DNA of 64,000 bases from Pleurocapsa sp. PCC 7319 (GTDB lineage: Bacteria > Cyanobacteriota > Cyanobacteriia > Cyanobacteriales > Xenococcaceae). Within the stretch, counting starts at the first letter, position 1; each line of letters starts with the position of its first letter. Of the stretch, positions 37,139 through 46,378 are shown in pieces. Below the pieces are notes generated by a model. The model did not search any database. It worked only from the letters and a program-made list of their open reading frames with translations, and had not been told where the DNA came from. Position numbers and translations under genes: made by a program. The stretch lies in NCBI RefSeq assembly GCF_000332195.1, contig NZ_KB235919.1, positions 335,038-399,037 on the forward strand. The letters are read 5' to 3'.

Positions 37139-37225
37139 TCAGTAATCAGTAATCAGTTCTTACGAAGTTTGCTCAAGTCGGGGAACCCGCCCAACGCAAC
37201 TTCGCGCTAATCAGTAATCAGTATT
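37139..37225. repeat. Heptamer AGTAATC repeats split by a 52-bp REP-like palindrome
   Basis: Copies of AGTAATC flank 37157-37208, a 52-bp sequence from TTCTTACGAAGTTTGC to GCAACTTCGCGCT. Its ends pair (CGAAGTTTGC with GCAACTTCG, one bulge) and an inner stem CGGG/CCCG lies within. A near-identical element lies at 53851-53902 inside a different heptamer repeat (TATTCCC). The pair therefore behaves like a mobile palindromic unit. Confidence 0.75.
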
Positions 37226-37229
37226 ACCT

Positions 37230-37667
37230 TTACCCTTGGTACTCAATATTGTTAGACTGCACATCGTATTTAGCAGTCAAGATTCTTTCCTTATCTGGTG
37301 CATACATCAAAATCGTTAGATCCTGGTCAGGGAAATTTTGATGAAAACCCATAGTTAAGGCTTTAGCTAAAGTCTTAACTTCTGTTGGCTTCACTTGCTC
37401 TGAAATGACTACACCCAGTTTGTTATTATCCCGTACGTAGGAATCGCTGATTAATCCGTGGCTAGTGCTAACTACCCAATCGCCAAATTTTTGACCAGCT
37501 AAACTGTTGCCTCTCTCTAACTGAGAATAAGTTTCAGTTCTATCTGTAGTGGGATTAGGGAGAGTAGCAGTGGTGCCTGAAGAACAAGCAACGGTAGTGG
37601 TAGCAACTATTAAAACTAATAGCGAAGTCACAATAAAACGGCGGACTTTACTAAAATTAATTTCCAT
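37230..37667 (-). CDS. Putative lipoprotein of unknown function
   Basis: With the start at 37667 (MEINFSKVRRFIVTSLLVLI), the product has 145 residues: a basic N-region, a hydrophobic core and a lipobox VACS, so Cys should be lipidated after signal peptidase II cleavage. A TTTAT-rich upstream extension is unlikely. The mature part is small and soluble (LAGQKFGDWVVSTSHG, VVISEQVKPTEVKTLAKAL). No family is recognised. It is probably anchored to the plasma or outer membrane. Confidence 0.7.
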   Translation of the reverse strand: MEINFSKVRRFIVTSLLVLIVATTTVACSSGTTATLPNPTTDRTETYSQLERGNSLAGQKFGDWVVSTSHGLISDSYVRDNNKLGVVISEQVKPTEVKTLAKALTMGFHQNFPDQDLTILMYAPDKERILTAKYDVQSNNIEYQG

Positions 37668-37767
37668 AAATACAACTCCAAAGAACATCAATGATGCAAT
37701 AATTTAATAGTAAAAAAGAGAGAAAGAAAAATTTTTCCTTCTCTACAGGAACAGATATAACTATTTA

Positions 37768-37950
37768 TTAGTCAACTGCATCTTTTACTGCATCTTTAGT
37801 ATCTTCAACAGCGTGTTGAGCAGATGCTTCAGCCTGCTTAGCTTTACCTTCAGCTTGATCTGCTTTATCGCCAGTGACTTTACCCATTGCTTCTTGAGCT
37901 TTACCTTCAATATTTTTAGCTGTAGCTTTTACTCTATCTTCAGTACTCAT
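37768..37950 (-). CDS. CsbD-family stress protein
   Basis: This 60-residue hydrophilic protein, MSTEDRVKATAKNIEGKAQE and then AMGKVTGDKADQAEGKAKQ, matches the CsbD family (KNxxGKxQExxGKxTGDK). CsbD-like proteins are general stress proteins of unknown mechanism. A good ribosome-binding site (AAGGAGTAAATTCTT on the coding strand) precedes the ATG. It is likely monocistronic. Confidence 0.92.
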   Translation of the reverse strand: MSTEDRVKATAKNIEGKAQEAMGKVTGDKADQAEGKAKQAEASAQHAVEDTKDAVKDAVD

Positions 37951-38323
37951 AAGAATTTACTCCTTGATTTTTAGTATTTGTTGTTACTAAATACAATAAT
38001 AAAAACTAGACTTGTATTCAATCTATCAAAAGAGATAATTACTAATAGTTTTCCAAAAGCTTGTTAAAGAGCTACTTAAATTTTTAATATTCTTAAAATT
38101 CTAACTTCTAATTTATAGGAATAATTGCAATTTATAACTTTTGCGTAGTGACACCGATGATTTTTAAGTTTGTCACTCAACATTACCTATCTCAAGAAAG
38201 ATGACTTATAAAGTTGGATGAACTAACCTATGGAAATCAATGTATTATCTAGGCTGAAATTATTGAAAATTCATTCTGTTTGTTTTTGTTCGTGAAGATT
38301 GACTATTAAAAGGAAAAATAATC
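37951..38323. promoter_or_regulatory. Divergent promoter region between csbD-like and the repeat membrane protein
   Basis: A 373-bp AT-rich gap between divergent genes. AAAAGGAAAAA lies about 10 bases before the GTG at 38324, supporting that start. No ORF, and no clear operator is visible. Confidence 0.45.
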
Positions 38324-41300
38324 GTGTTCTATAACGAAGTAATGCTATTTGCACAAATATTGGTCGAGACTGAGCAAGATTTAGAAGCTATACAAGATGC
38401 TTCTTTTATGTTTAATGGACCTCAATTTTTTGCCGCATTGTTAGCAGGTGTGGTGCTAGCTTTTGCTTTTCAATTACTATTTACTAATTTAGGTGTTGCT
38501 GCAGGTATTTCTCTAGCTGGCGGTAGCTCCAATTCTTCTCAAAATGACGATAACTCGGGAGGATTGGGTAGCACTATCAAGAAAGTAGGAATGGCAGTAG
38601 GTTTAGGGACTCTTATTAGTGTCACCTTAGCTTTATTTATTGCTAGCCTTTTGGCAGTAAAACTGGGCTTATTTGTTGCTCCTCTTTCAGGAGCAATTGT
38701 GGGCTTAGTTATTTGGGCAGCTTTTTTTGCTTTAATGATGCTATTTAGCTCTAGAGCAATAGGTTCATTATTGGGTTCAGTAGCCAATACAGCTACCTCC
38801 GGTATGCAAGCAATTTTTGGTACGGCGACAGCTGCTTTGGGTGCCGGTGCAGCCAGTAAACAAGTTATTAATACAGCTGAGGCAGCAGCAGCAGCAGTAA
38901 AAAGAGAGCTGGGTATGGCAATCGATCCTGTATCCATGCGCGAGAATGTAGAAGATTTCCTACAGTCTGTTAAACCTGCCGGAATCGATTTAGACAGAAT
39001 TGCTCAAGATTTTGAGCAATTACTAGATGATGAAAATTTACAGGAAATTATCGATAGCGATAGTATTCGTAATGTTGATCGTCAGACCTTTGTTCAATTA
39101 GTTAGCGATCGCTCTGACTTATCAAAGAAAGATGCAGAACGTATTGCTACTAAGCTAGAGTCTGTTTGGAATAAGACCACTAACAAGTTATCACCATCAG
39201 GCAATCCTCTAGAAAACTTCGCTGGCTACCTCAAAACGGCTACTAAAGAACAGCTTACAGGCACAGATTTTGGTGGTAAGTTGGATTCACTAGTTGGGGA
39301 GATGGCAAAAGGTCGACGTTCCCAAACTACTAACCCCATGATTAAAGCTGCTACCTCCTTTGGTGCCAGTAGTCTAGCCAATATAGTTATGGGTCGCACC
39401 GACTTATCTGATTTTGACGTTGATAAAATACTCGATCAGCTACAGCAAGTGGGAGGACAAATAGGCGAGCAAACCGATAAGGTGGCATCACAAGTTGGAT
39501 TGAAAAATAGTCCTGAAACTACTGTTAAGAAAGACATTAGAAATTATTTGGCTAATGCCTATCCTTGGCAACTTAAACAATCTAATTTAGATCGAGAATT
39601 TCGTGACCTAATCTACGACCCTGCTGCCGATCCTCAAGCGGTGGCTAGCGATCTTCGACAAATTAACCGTTCTGATTTTGTGGAGCTGCTGAAACAAAAG
39701 GGTATGTTATCTCAATATCAGATTCGCAGTACCGCCAATATTTTAGAAGCTATTCGTTTAGAAGTATTAACTACAGCTGAAGCAGCTCATTCTAGAGAAA
39801 AAAATATTGAGTTAATGGTAGAAGTAGAAAATTATTTGACTACTACTCCTAAAGAAAACCTGACTCCTGACAAAATTCAAATTGAGTTCAAGCCTATATT
39901 AGAGGATTTTGATGCTAGTTATGAAGAGTTAAGTACTCGTCTAGCAGTATTAGATCGTCCAACTTTAGAAAGAATGCTACAGTTGCGTAGCGACATGGAT
40001 GCAATTGAAGCTTCGGCAATTACTGGGGAATTAGAGATAGCTCGGAATCAAGTTCTCGAAGATAACCGCCAAAATGTTGGTCAGGCTAAAGCAGTTGCTG
40101 AAAGACAATGGTTAAAGGTGCAATCTTACCTTCGAGATACAGGTAAGGGAGAACTAAATCCCAACGGGATCAAGCGAGAATTGGAACTGTTACTCAGAGA
40201 TCCTCAAGCAGGAAGTTCAGCGCTGAGAGCAAGATTAGAGCGTTTTGATCGCGATACCTTAGTTCAACTGTTATCCCAGCGTCAAGATTTAACTGAAGAA
40301 CAGATCGAAGATACATTAGATACTGTGGAAGGGATCTGGATGCGAGTTACCAATGCACCCCAGAGATTAGCTGGTAAAGCACAAGAACAGTATGATCAAG
40401 CAACTTCGGCGATCACTAGTTATCTCCGTCGCACTGGGAAGCCTGAACTTAATCCCAGAGGTATTGAGCGAGATTTAACACTTTTGCTAGATAACCCCAA
40501 ACTCGGCTCTAAAGCTATTCGTCAGCGATTAGCAGCAATGGATCGTGATACCTTGGTTCAATTACTCGCACAACGTCGAGACTTAAGCCAAGACGACGTA
40601 AATCGTGTAATTGATGATGTACAGTCTACTCTTCGTAGTATTGCTAAAGCACCTCGTCGTGCAGCCATTCGTACTCAAGAAAAAATCCAAGATTTCCAAA
40701 GTGCGATCGCCGATTATCTCCGTTCTACTGATAAGAGTGAATTGAATCCCTCTGGTATCAAACGAGATATGGAATTACTGTTAAATGATCCTCGTGCTGG
40801 TGCCGAAAGTCTTAAAGACAGATTGGCAAAATTTGATCGTGATACTTTAGTCGCACTATTAACCCAGCGAGGAGATATCTCAGAGGGAGATGTTAATCAA
40901 GTGGTAGATCAGGTTTTAGAAGTAAGAGATAATGTCTTAGCACAGCTACAAATTGTGCAAGATAAAATCAAATCTACACTTGACCGAATCTTGGCAAAAA
41001 TTAAAGCTTATCTTAATAGCTTAGATCGTCCTGAATTGGCTTATGAAGGCATCAAGCGAGATATCAATATTTTATTTGATGATCCCCAAGCTGGATTTGA
41101 AGCTCTAAAAGATCGCTTTTCCAGTGTCGACCGCAATACCCTAGTTGCTGTGATGAGTTCTCGTGATGATATTTCCCAAGCTGATGCTGACCGAATTATT
41201 AGTCAGGTAGAGAGAACACGAGATCGTGCTCTACAACGTGCTGAACGTATTCAAACCGAAGCTGCTATGCGTTTAGAATCGGCTAAGAAACAAGCTGCTA

Positions 41301-41416
41301 TGCAGGTCGAAGAAACTCGGAAAGCGGCTGCTACTGCTTCCTGGTGGTTATTCTTTACTGCTTTAATTTCGGCGATCGCCTCTGCTGCCGCTGGCGCTTT
41401 GGGAGTTGTAGGCTAA
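38324..41416 (+). CDS. Large membrane protein with about eight ~95-residue helical repeats
   Basis: This 1030-residue protein starts with GTG. The N-terminus (about 25-155) has three to four Gly/Ala-rich membrane helices. From about residue 200 there are roughly eight repeats. The four clearest start near residues 599, 697, 797 and 893 and follow the pattern YLRxTGKxELNPxGIKR, then LLLxDPxxG, then FDRDTLVQLLxQRxDLxxxD. Earlier ones are more divergent (YLANAYPWQLK, YLTTTPKENLT). A final membrane segment (WWLFFTALISAIASAAAGA) ends the chain. No enzyme motif is seen. Possible roles are membrane scaffolding or a tether; the function is unknown. Confidence 0.82.
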   Translation: MFYNEVMLFAQILVETEQDLEAIQDASFMFNGPQFFAALLAGVVLAFAFQLLFTNLGVAAGISLAGGSSNSSQNDDNSGGLGSTIKKVGMAVGLGTLISVTLALFIASLLAVKLGLFVAPLSGAIVGLVIWAAFFALMMLFSSRAIGSLLGSVANTATSGMQAIFGTATAALGAGAASKQVINTAEAAAAAVKRELGMAIDPVSMRENVEDFLQSVKPAGIDLDRIAQDFEQLLDDENLQEIIDSDSIRNVDRQTFVQLVSDRSDLSKKDAERIATKLESVWNKTTNKLSPSGNPLENFAGYLKTATKEQLTGTDFGGKLDSLVGEMAKGRRSQTTNPMIKAATSFGASSLANIVMGRTDLSDFDVDKILDQLQQVGGQIGEQTDKVASQVGLKNSPETTVKKDIRNYLANAYPWQLKQSNLDREFRDLIYDPAADPQAVASDLRQINRSDFVELLKQKGMLSQYQIRSTANILEAIRLEVLTTAEAAHSREKNIELMVEVENYLTTTPKENLTPDKIQIEFKPILEDFDASYEELSTRLAVLDRPTLERMLQLRSDMDAIEASAITGELEIARNQVLEDNRQNVGQAKAVAERQWLKVQSYLRDTGKGELNPNGIKRELELLLRDPQAGSSALRARLERFDRDTLVQLLSQRQDLTEEQIEDTLDTVEGIWMRVTNAPQRLAGKAQEQYDQATSAITSYLRRTGKPELNPRGIERDLTLLLDNPKLGSKAIRQRLAAMDRDTLVQLLAQRRDLSQDDVNRVIDDVQSTLRSIAKAPRRAAIRTQEKIQDFQSAIADYLRSTDKSELNPSGIKRDMELLLNDPRAGAESLKDRLAKFDRDTLVALLTQRGDISEGDVNQVVDQVLEVRDNVLAQLQIVQDKIKSTLDRILAKIKAYLNSLDRPELAYEGIKRDINILFDDPQAGFEALKDRFSSVDRNTLVAVMSSRDDISQADADRIISQVERTRDRALQRAERIQTEAAMRLESAKKQAAMQVEETRKAAATASWWLFFTALISAIASAAAGALGVVG

Positions 41417-41455
41417 GTAAGATACGGTTAAAAACCAAAAGTATCAATTTTCCTG

Positions 41456-41485
41456 GACGTAGTTACTCATTGCTACGTCTTTTTT
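41456..41485 (+). terminator. Intrinsic terminator
   Basis: GACGTAG (41456-41462) and CTACGTC (41473-41479) form a 7-bp stem with a 10-base loop followed by six T. It lies 40 bp after the stop of the repeat membrane protein and before the convergent kinase gene. Confidence 0.8.
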
Positions 41486-41561
41486 CTGATTTTAATGGAT
41501 TTTAGTATTAGCTCCTTTTTTGCTTCAATTTTTCTTGTCGAACTCAGGTTAATTATTCCAG

Positions 41562-42884
41562 TCAGACAGATGGTAAACAAACTAACACATAACTACCTTT
41601 TCCCAACTGACTTGTAACTTCGAGTTGACCTCCATGTTGCTCAATCACGGCTCGGGCAATGGTCAACCCTAATCCCGAACCCTCTGCTACCTTCAGCTTG
41701 GCTGCTTCCCCTCGCCAAAAATATTGATAGATATGAGGTAACTCTTCGGGGCTGATCCCCATTCCGGTGTCTCTAATGGAGATGATGACCTCCTCCCCTC
41801 GTAATTTCCCTAATACCACTACCTTTCCTCCCGCTTCGGTATACTCAAAGGCATTCTCTAAAAGATTGTTCAATACTTTCGTTAATTTGTTGCTATTGCC
41901 CTTGACTGTTAGTTTCTGCTCAATTCTGACTTGAAAATCAATTGACTTTTTGGCTGCTGTGATTTGATACTTCCCTCTCAAATTTTGCAGCAGCAGATTC
42001 AACGACACATCCGAAAATTGCAACTCTTCTAAATTTGCCGTTAAGTCTAATCTGATTAAAAATAATAAATCTTCGATTAAACTTCTGAGTTGTTCGACCG
42101 CATCATTGATTATTTTCAGTTTTCTCGTATCTGAGGGTTGTATTTTGTCAGTGTGGGTCAACAATATTTCCGTCGCCATGCTGATTCTGGTTAAGGGGGT
42201 TCTCAGTTGATGTGATACGTCTGTCGTCATCTGCTTTAACTTGCGAAAACCTTGTTTGACCGGCATAATAGCTTGTTGCGTCAAATAGATGCTGCTCATA
42301 CTAATGAGTATTAGAGCTAAACTACCTCCCAAAGCCAATCCTAGCTGCAAATTATTACGGATTTGGTCCATTTCCTCGGTCGATTCACTCGCCCGAATAT
42401 ACCCCTCTAACACTACTGTCTGATTCTGTTGACTATCTCCATACATGGCAATCGTTACTGTGCGCACCTGACCCTGGCGTTTAAATAAGGGAAAGTCCTC
42501 TGATTTGACCTGCTCACTGATAGTTGTCTTTAACGGGGCTTCCAAAAAGTTCTGTCCTTCTCTAGCCAACAACCGACCCTGACTGTCAAACCACTCTAAA
42601 CTCTGTTTATGTTCGGCGAACAGCTCTCGCCACGATAATTGTTTCTCGATATTTTCTAGTCCTTCTGTCTTGACGATCCCTAAACTTGGTGCCGCTATTT
42701 CCACTAAACTCAGTAGCTCTTGATTTGATTCTTGATCGAGATTACGAATAATAAAAAAATATAAGAATATTTCAGATATACTAATGATTGAGATGGCTAC
42801 GGTCAAATAAATTATGATTAAACGCCTTGGTGGTAGTGGAAAACCTCTCCTGAGAAGTTGTACGGAAATAGTTATTAATGACAT
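41562..42884 (-). CDS. Sensor histidine kinase (paralog of the next kinase)
   Basis: ATG at 42884 (MSLITISVQLLRRGFPLPPR) is preferred to a TTG two codons earlier. Of 440 residues, an N-terminal membrane helix (about 20-42) and a second (about 180-205) enclose a periplasmic sensor domain with LSWRELFAEHKQSLEWFD. The H-box is VSHQLRTPLTR, followed by N, G1 (DTGMGISPEEL) and G2 (GSGLGLTIAR) boxes. The full set of kinase motifs is intact. It is a tandem paralog of the gene at 43276-44655 (shared sensor wording SLEWF, GYIRASESTEEM). The cognate regulator is probably the OmpR-type protein at 44585. Sensor and signal are unknown. Confidence 0.88.
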   Translation of the reverse strand: MSLITISVQLLRRGFPLPPRRLIIIYLTVAISIISISEIFLYFFIIRNLDQESNQELLSLVEIAAPSLGIVKTEGLENIEKQLSWRELFAEHKQSLEWFDSQGRLLAREGQNFLEAPLKTTISEQVKSEDFPLFKRQGQVRTVTIAMYGDSQQNQTVVLEGYIRASESTEEMDQIRNNLQLGLALGGSLALILISMSSIYLTQQAIMPVKQGFRKLKQMTTDVSHQLRTPLTRISMATEILLTHTDKIQPSDTRKLKIINDAVEQLRSLIEDLLFLIRLDLTANLEELQFSDVSLNLLLQNLRGKYQITAAKKSIDFQVRIEQKLTVKGNSNKLTKVLNNLLENAFEYTEAGGKVVVLGKLRGEEVIISIRDTGMGISPEELPHIYQYFWRGEAAKLKVAEGSGLGLTIARAVIEQHGGQLEVTSQLGKGSYVLVCLPSV

Positions 42885-43275
42885 AATCAAGATTCAGCTA
42901 CTGAATGCTCACGTTTTAAACAGATATCACATCTTTTTATTTATTCTTACCACCATAGATGAAACATAGTTACAAACTCGGAACTAAATCTCGATTAGGG
43001 TCACACTTTGGGCAGGCTTGAGCTGTATATTACAGCCGTACCAAGTTGTATTAGGACAAGTTTATTTAATTGCTCGTCAGTAATCAGTAATCAGTAATCA
43101 GTAATCAGTAATCAGTAATCAGTAATCAGTAATCAGTAATCAGTAATCAGTAATCAGTAATCAGTAATCAGTAATCAGTAATCAGTAATCAGTAATCAGT
43201 AATCAGTGTCCTCATGTAAGTCCGTATTGCTATACCTTGACTACCAATGGTCTTGACTGGCTCTGGTTTTTTTTC
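42885..43275. other. Gap between paralogous kinases containing a heptamer array
   Basis: About 390 bp with no ORF. Apart from the tandem heptamers at 43078-43207, nothing recognisable is seen. Confidence 0.5.
43078..43207. repeat. Tandem heptamer array (AGTAATC), about 18.6 copies
   Basis: The period CAGTAAT is unbroken from 43078 to 43207 (130 bp, no substitution seen). The same unit occurs in short runs at 37141-37222. Such perfect arrays are typical slippage-prone cyanobacterial short tandem repeats, seen in noncoding DNA. It lies between two paralogous kinases. Confidence 0.95.
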
Positions 43276-44655
43276 TTAGCTACTGACTCTTTCTTTCCTT
43301 TCTTTCTCTTTGACTAAGGGTAAGTACACCTTAAAGCACGTCCCCAGCCCCAGCTCACTCTCGACGGTGATTTTTCCTTGATGTTTTTTGACAATCGTTT
43401 TGGCGATCGCCAATCCTAATCCTGAACCTTCTGTCTTTTGTTTCCTGACTCTTTCATCTCGCCAAAACCTTTGAAACACATAGCTTAAATTTTCCCGCGC
43501 GATGCCGATTCCTGTATCCTGAATCGCGATAACTGCATTCTGCTTCGATTTGGCCAACGACAGATTTACTTCTCCCCCTCTTTCGGTATACTTAATCGCA
43601 TTGCCTAACAGGTTGGAAAACAATCTATTTAGTTGTGATGCATCTCCTTTGACTAGCAACCGACAATCGAGTTCACATTTAAGCTCTATTTCTTTACTCG
43701 ATGCTACTGCCATCAATGGCTCTACTAGCTGCGGCAATAGTTGATCGATTCTAATTTCGGCTTTTTCGCTGTAGCTCAGACTGGTATTGGCATCGGTGCG
43801 GGCTAAAAATAACAAATCATCTAACAGATATTTCATTTGCTCTGTCGCCCGATTGATGATTTCTAATTTCTTTTTTCCTCCTGAGCTGGCTATCTGTTCG
43901 GGATAATTCAACAGTATTTCTGTGGCAAAGCTAATCTTGGTCAGTGGATTGCCTAATTCGTGAGAGGCATCGGCGGCAAACCGCTTCAGCTGCTGAAAGC
44001 TCTGTAGGGTCGGTTTGAACGCTTGATGAGTCAGATACACACTACTGAGCCCAATCAGCATGATTCCGGTCACTCCTCCTAACCACAACCCTAATTGCAG
44101 TTGATTTAAGGTCGCTTTTAGCTCTCTGGTCGATTCACTTGCCCTGATATAACCTTTCAGCTTTAAGACACTACCTTGGGCTTCATCGGCATAGACCGCG
44201 ATCGTCACACTCCTGATATTATCTTCGTCTTGGAATAAGAGTGAATTTCTACTCGATGGCGAGGTTAACAGCTTTTTGTAAAACGGTGCTTGAGGAAAAA
44301 AATCCCCCACTCGATTCAACGTCTTGCCATCGACTTCAAACCATTCTAAACTCTGTTTCTTGCGCGAAAACAGTTCTTGCCACGCTAGTTCTCGGTCTAA
44401 ATCTTGTTTTCCTTCTTCTTTGACTATGTCCAGACTCGGCGCTGCCGCATGAGCTAAGGTGATCAGTTCTTGGTTTAACTGTTGCTCGAGACTTCTGGCA
44501 AAGAATAGATACAATGATGTTGCCGACACGCCAAATATGGCCGCCATGACTGCCAAGTAACCCAGCATTAGGCGTCGGCGTATTTCAGGAAAATCCTGGT
44601 TGGAGATTTTGTTTGAGACGGTAACCCAATCCATAAACGGTTTCAATAAAATCAT
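43276..44655 (-). CDS. Sensor histidine kinase with variant H-box
   Basis: This 459-residue kinase overlaps the regulator upstream by 71 bp if started at 44655 (MILLKPFMDWVTV). A later start, ATG 44634 (MDWVTVSNK), would reduce this. Membrane helices lie near 30-55 and 190-215, around a sensor domain with LAWQELFSRKKQSLEWFE. The H-box reads ASHELGNPLTK, where most kinases have ELRTPLT, but the His and Glu are kept. ATPase boxes DTGIGIARENL and GSGLGLAIAK are intact. It is the more regulator-proximal of two paralogs. Confidence 0.9.
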   Translation of the reverse strand: MILLKPFMDWVTVSNKISNQDFPEIRRRLMLGYLAVMAAIFGVSATSLYLFFARSLEQQLNQELITLAHAAAPSLDIVKEEGKQDLDRELAWQELFSRKKQSLEWFEVDGKTLNRVGDFFPQAPFYKKLLTSPSSRNSLLFQDEDNIRSVTIAVYADEAQGSVLKLKGYIRASESTRELKATLNQLQLGLWLGGVTGIMLIGLSSVYLTHQAFKPTLQSFQQLKRFAADASHELGNPLTKISFATEILLNYPEQIASSGGKKKLEIINRATEQMKYLLDDLLFLARTDANTSLSYSEKAEIRIDQLLPQLVEPLMAVASSKEIELKCELDCRLLVKGDASQLNRLFSNLLGNAIKYTERGGEVNLSLAKSKQNAVIAIQDTGIGIARENLSYVFQRFWRDERVRKQKTEGSGLGLAIAKTIVKKHQGKITVESELGLGTCFKVYLPLVKEKERKERVSS

Positions 44656-45277
44656 CCGCAGCTCCAGCTTTCGACAGTTTCTTTCTCAAACGTCTCATGT
44701 GAGCCTTAACTGTATTTTCATCCGGTGGCTCCTCAAATGACCAGAGATTATCTAAGATCTTGCTCCGACTCAATAAATTACCACCGTTGCGCAGAAACAG
44801 CTCTAATAAACCGTATTCTTTAGGAGTTAGTTTTAATCCTTTACCCCCATATGACACTTTACAGGTATTGGAATCGAGGCACAAGTCTCCCCACTGTAAT
44901 ATTGGCGATACAGAGATGGTTTTCCGCCTTAATAAGGCTCTGATTCTGGCGAGTAATTCGCCTAATTTATAGGGTTTGACGACATAGTCATCGGCTCCGG
45001 CATCGAGACCGTCGATTTGATCTTCGGTGGCATCTTTGGCGGTTAACATCATCACCGGCATTTGATATTTTTTGGCTCTCAATTGCCGACACAGCTCCAC
45101 ACCATTTAGTTTCGGTAACATCACATCGAGCAATACTAAGTCGTAATCACACGATTCGACAAAATCTCTTCCTTCTTCGCCGTCGCTGGCGACATCGACT
45201 AGATATTGTTCGTCACTCAATACTTCGCTGAGTAATTCACTTATTTCGCGATCGTCTTCGACTAACAACAGTTTCAT
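44585..45277 (-). CDS. OmpR-family response regulator
   Basis: This 230-residue regulator has a receiver domain with Asp-Asp (LLLVEDDREI), phosphoacceptor Asp in LVLLDVMLPKLNG, Thr in MMLTAKD and Lys in DYVVKPY. A winged-helix DNA-binding domain ends the protein (LTPKEYGLLELFL, NTVKAHMRRLRKKL, TVYGLGYRL). It is first in a minus-strand unit with two kinases. The arrangement resembles the RppA/NrsR regulators of cyanobacteria, but the identity is not established. Confidence 0.92.
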   Translation of the reverse strand: MKLLLVEDDREISELLSEVLSDEQYLVDVASDGEEGRDFVESCDYDLVLLDVMLPKLNGVELCRQLRAKKYQMPVMMLTAKDATEDQIDGLDAGADDYVVKPYKLGELLARIRALLRRKTISVSPILQWGDLCLDSNTCKVSYGGKGLKLTPKEYGLLELFLRNGGNLLSRSKILDNLWSFEEPPDENTVKAHMRRLRKKLSKAGAADDFIETVYGLGYRLKQNLQPGFS

Positions 45278-45997
45278 GATTTATCTCTTTTTTTCTTAAC
45301 TACACTACGAGGGACAAACTGATCTTCAATTGGTGTTATGTCTGCTACTTGCTTCTCAAATAGTCGCTTGTTTACTTTACGGTAATCTTTGGCCTGTTCT
45401 CAGCAGCTCACTCTATAACAACAATTTTTGGAGAGGCTCTGATTCCAACTGCTCATTTTAAGTCAGAAAGCTGCAATCTCATTCATCGCCTTATTCACAA
45501 GACGATTAAATTGAACCAACGAGACGACTTTCCCTTTACGCTGAAACTTAAACTATATCAGTCATTGATGGAAAACATCTCGTCAAGCCAAGTACGAGAG
45601 CAGTTTTAGATTATGATTTAATTGTAAAAAACTCGATAACTATAATTAACTATCATTAATTTCATCAATTATTAGTTATTTTTTGCCTTCTTTCTCTCAT
45701 GATTATCGTTTTTAACCTTCCTGAGGAGACAGTTTTTATATTTTAAGTAAGTAGGCAAAATAATCTATAAAATCTGATAGCGAAATTTTTCCCCAAATCC
45801 TCAATTTCAGTTTTGCCATTTTATATTCAATTTCAACCAGTTACCTGTCTTTAAGATTATCTGCCTGACATTTTTACCAGTTTGTTACTTTTTTGTTCCG
45901 AGTTCGTTACTTTGATCGGTTTATTCTAAAGACGGAAATTAATTTCCACTGCGTCTATCCCTATTGCTATCTAGTCTAGAGGAATAATTTTTTGGTT
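45278..45997. promoter_or_regulatory. Long divergent intergenic region
   Basis: This 720-bp gap separates the regulator (-) and the small gene at 45998 (+), so both promoters lie here. A frame without start codon stays open at about 45363-45609 (ending MENISSSQVREQF), but it has no recognisable similarity and may be chance or a decayed gene. AGAGGAA lies about 14 bases before the ATG at 45998. TAAGTAGGCAAAATAATCTA near 45747 resembles a stretch near 53783. Confidence 0.4.
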
Positions 45998-46306
45998 ATG
46001 ACTTCTTCTTTATCTCAACTCACTAACTCCCAAAACCATTCTCACTCTATTCCCCATTACCGCCATCGCTCAATCATGACTCAAATTGCTAACGGTCGTC
46101 ATGTTGTTGCTGGTGCCATTATTAACTCTCAAGTCACCGCTAACTGTTTACCCTCTGTTAATTCTGTTCAGCGCCGTAGACGCTCCAAGGCTGCTCGTCA
46201 AAAACTGTTTAATGGTAATTTTCTCTCTGTCGTTACCACTACCTCTTCCACTACTACTCAAAATAATAAAAATCATATTGTGGCCGATAGTTATCTCGCT
46301 GCCTGA
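45998..46306 (+). CDS. Hypothetical Ser/Thr/Asn-rich small protein
   Basis: Started at ATG 45998 (MTSSLSQLTNSQNHSHSIPH), this 102-residue protein is rich in Ser, Thr, Asn and His and has a basic patch (VQRRRRSKAARQKLF). No signal peptide, membrane helix or known domain is seen. It lies 72 bp upstream of pcxA on the same strand, so the two may be co-transcribed. The function is unknown. Confidence 0.5.
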   Translation: MTSSLSQLTNSQNHSHSIPHYRHRSIMTQIANGRHVVAGAIINSQVTANCLPSVNSVQRRRRSKAARQKLFNGNFLSVVTTTSSTTTQNNKNHIVADSYLAA

Positions 46307-46378
46307 AGCATAACCAGCTTGTTTTTAATAGCGATTTTTTCCCTTTAATTGTAATTTAATCTAACTTTTACCAACATA

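Noticed and set aside
43078-43207. Possible CRISPR array
   Set aside because: The repeat is a pure 7-bp tandem with no spacers; no cas genes are in the window.
45363-45609. Open frame of about 80 codons before pcxA
   Set aside because: It lacks a start codon and ribosome-binding site, and the translation matches nothing I know.
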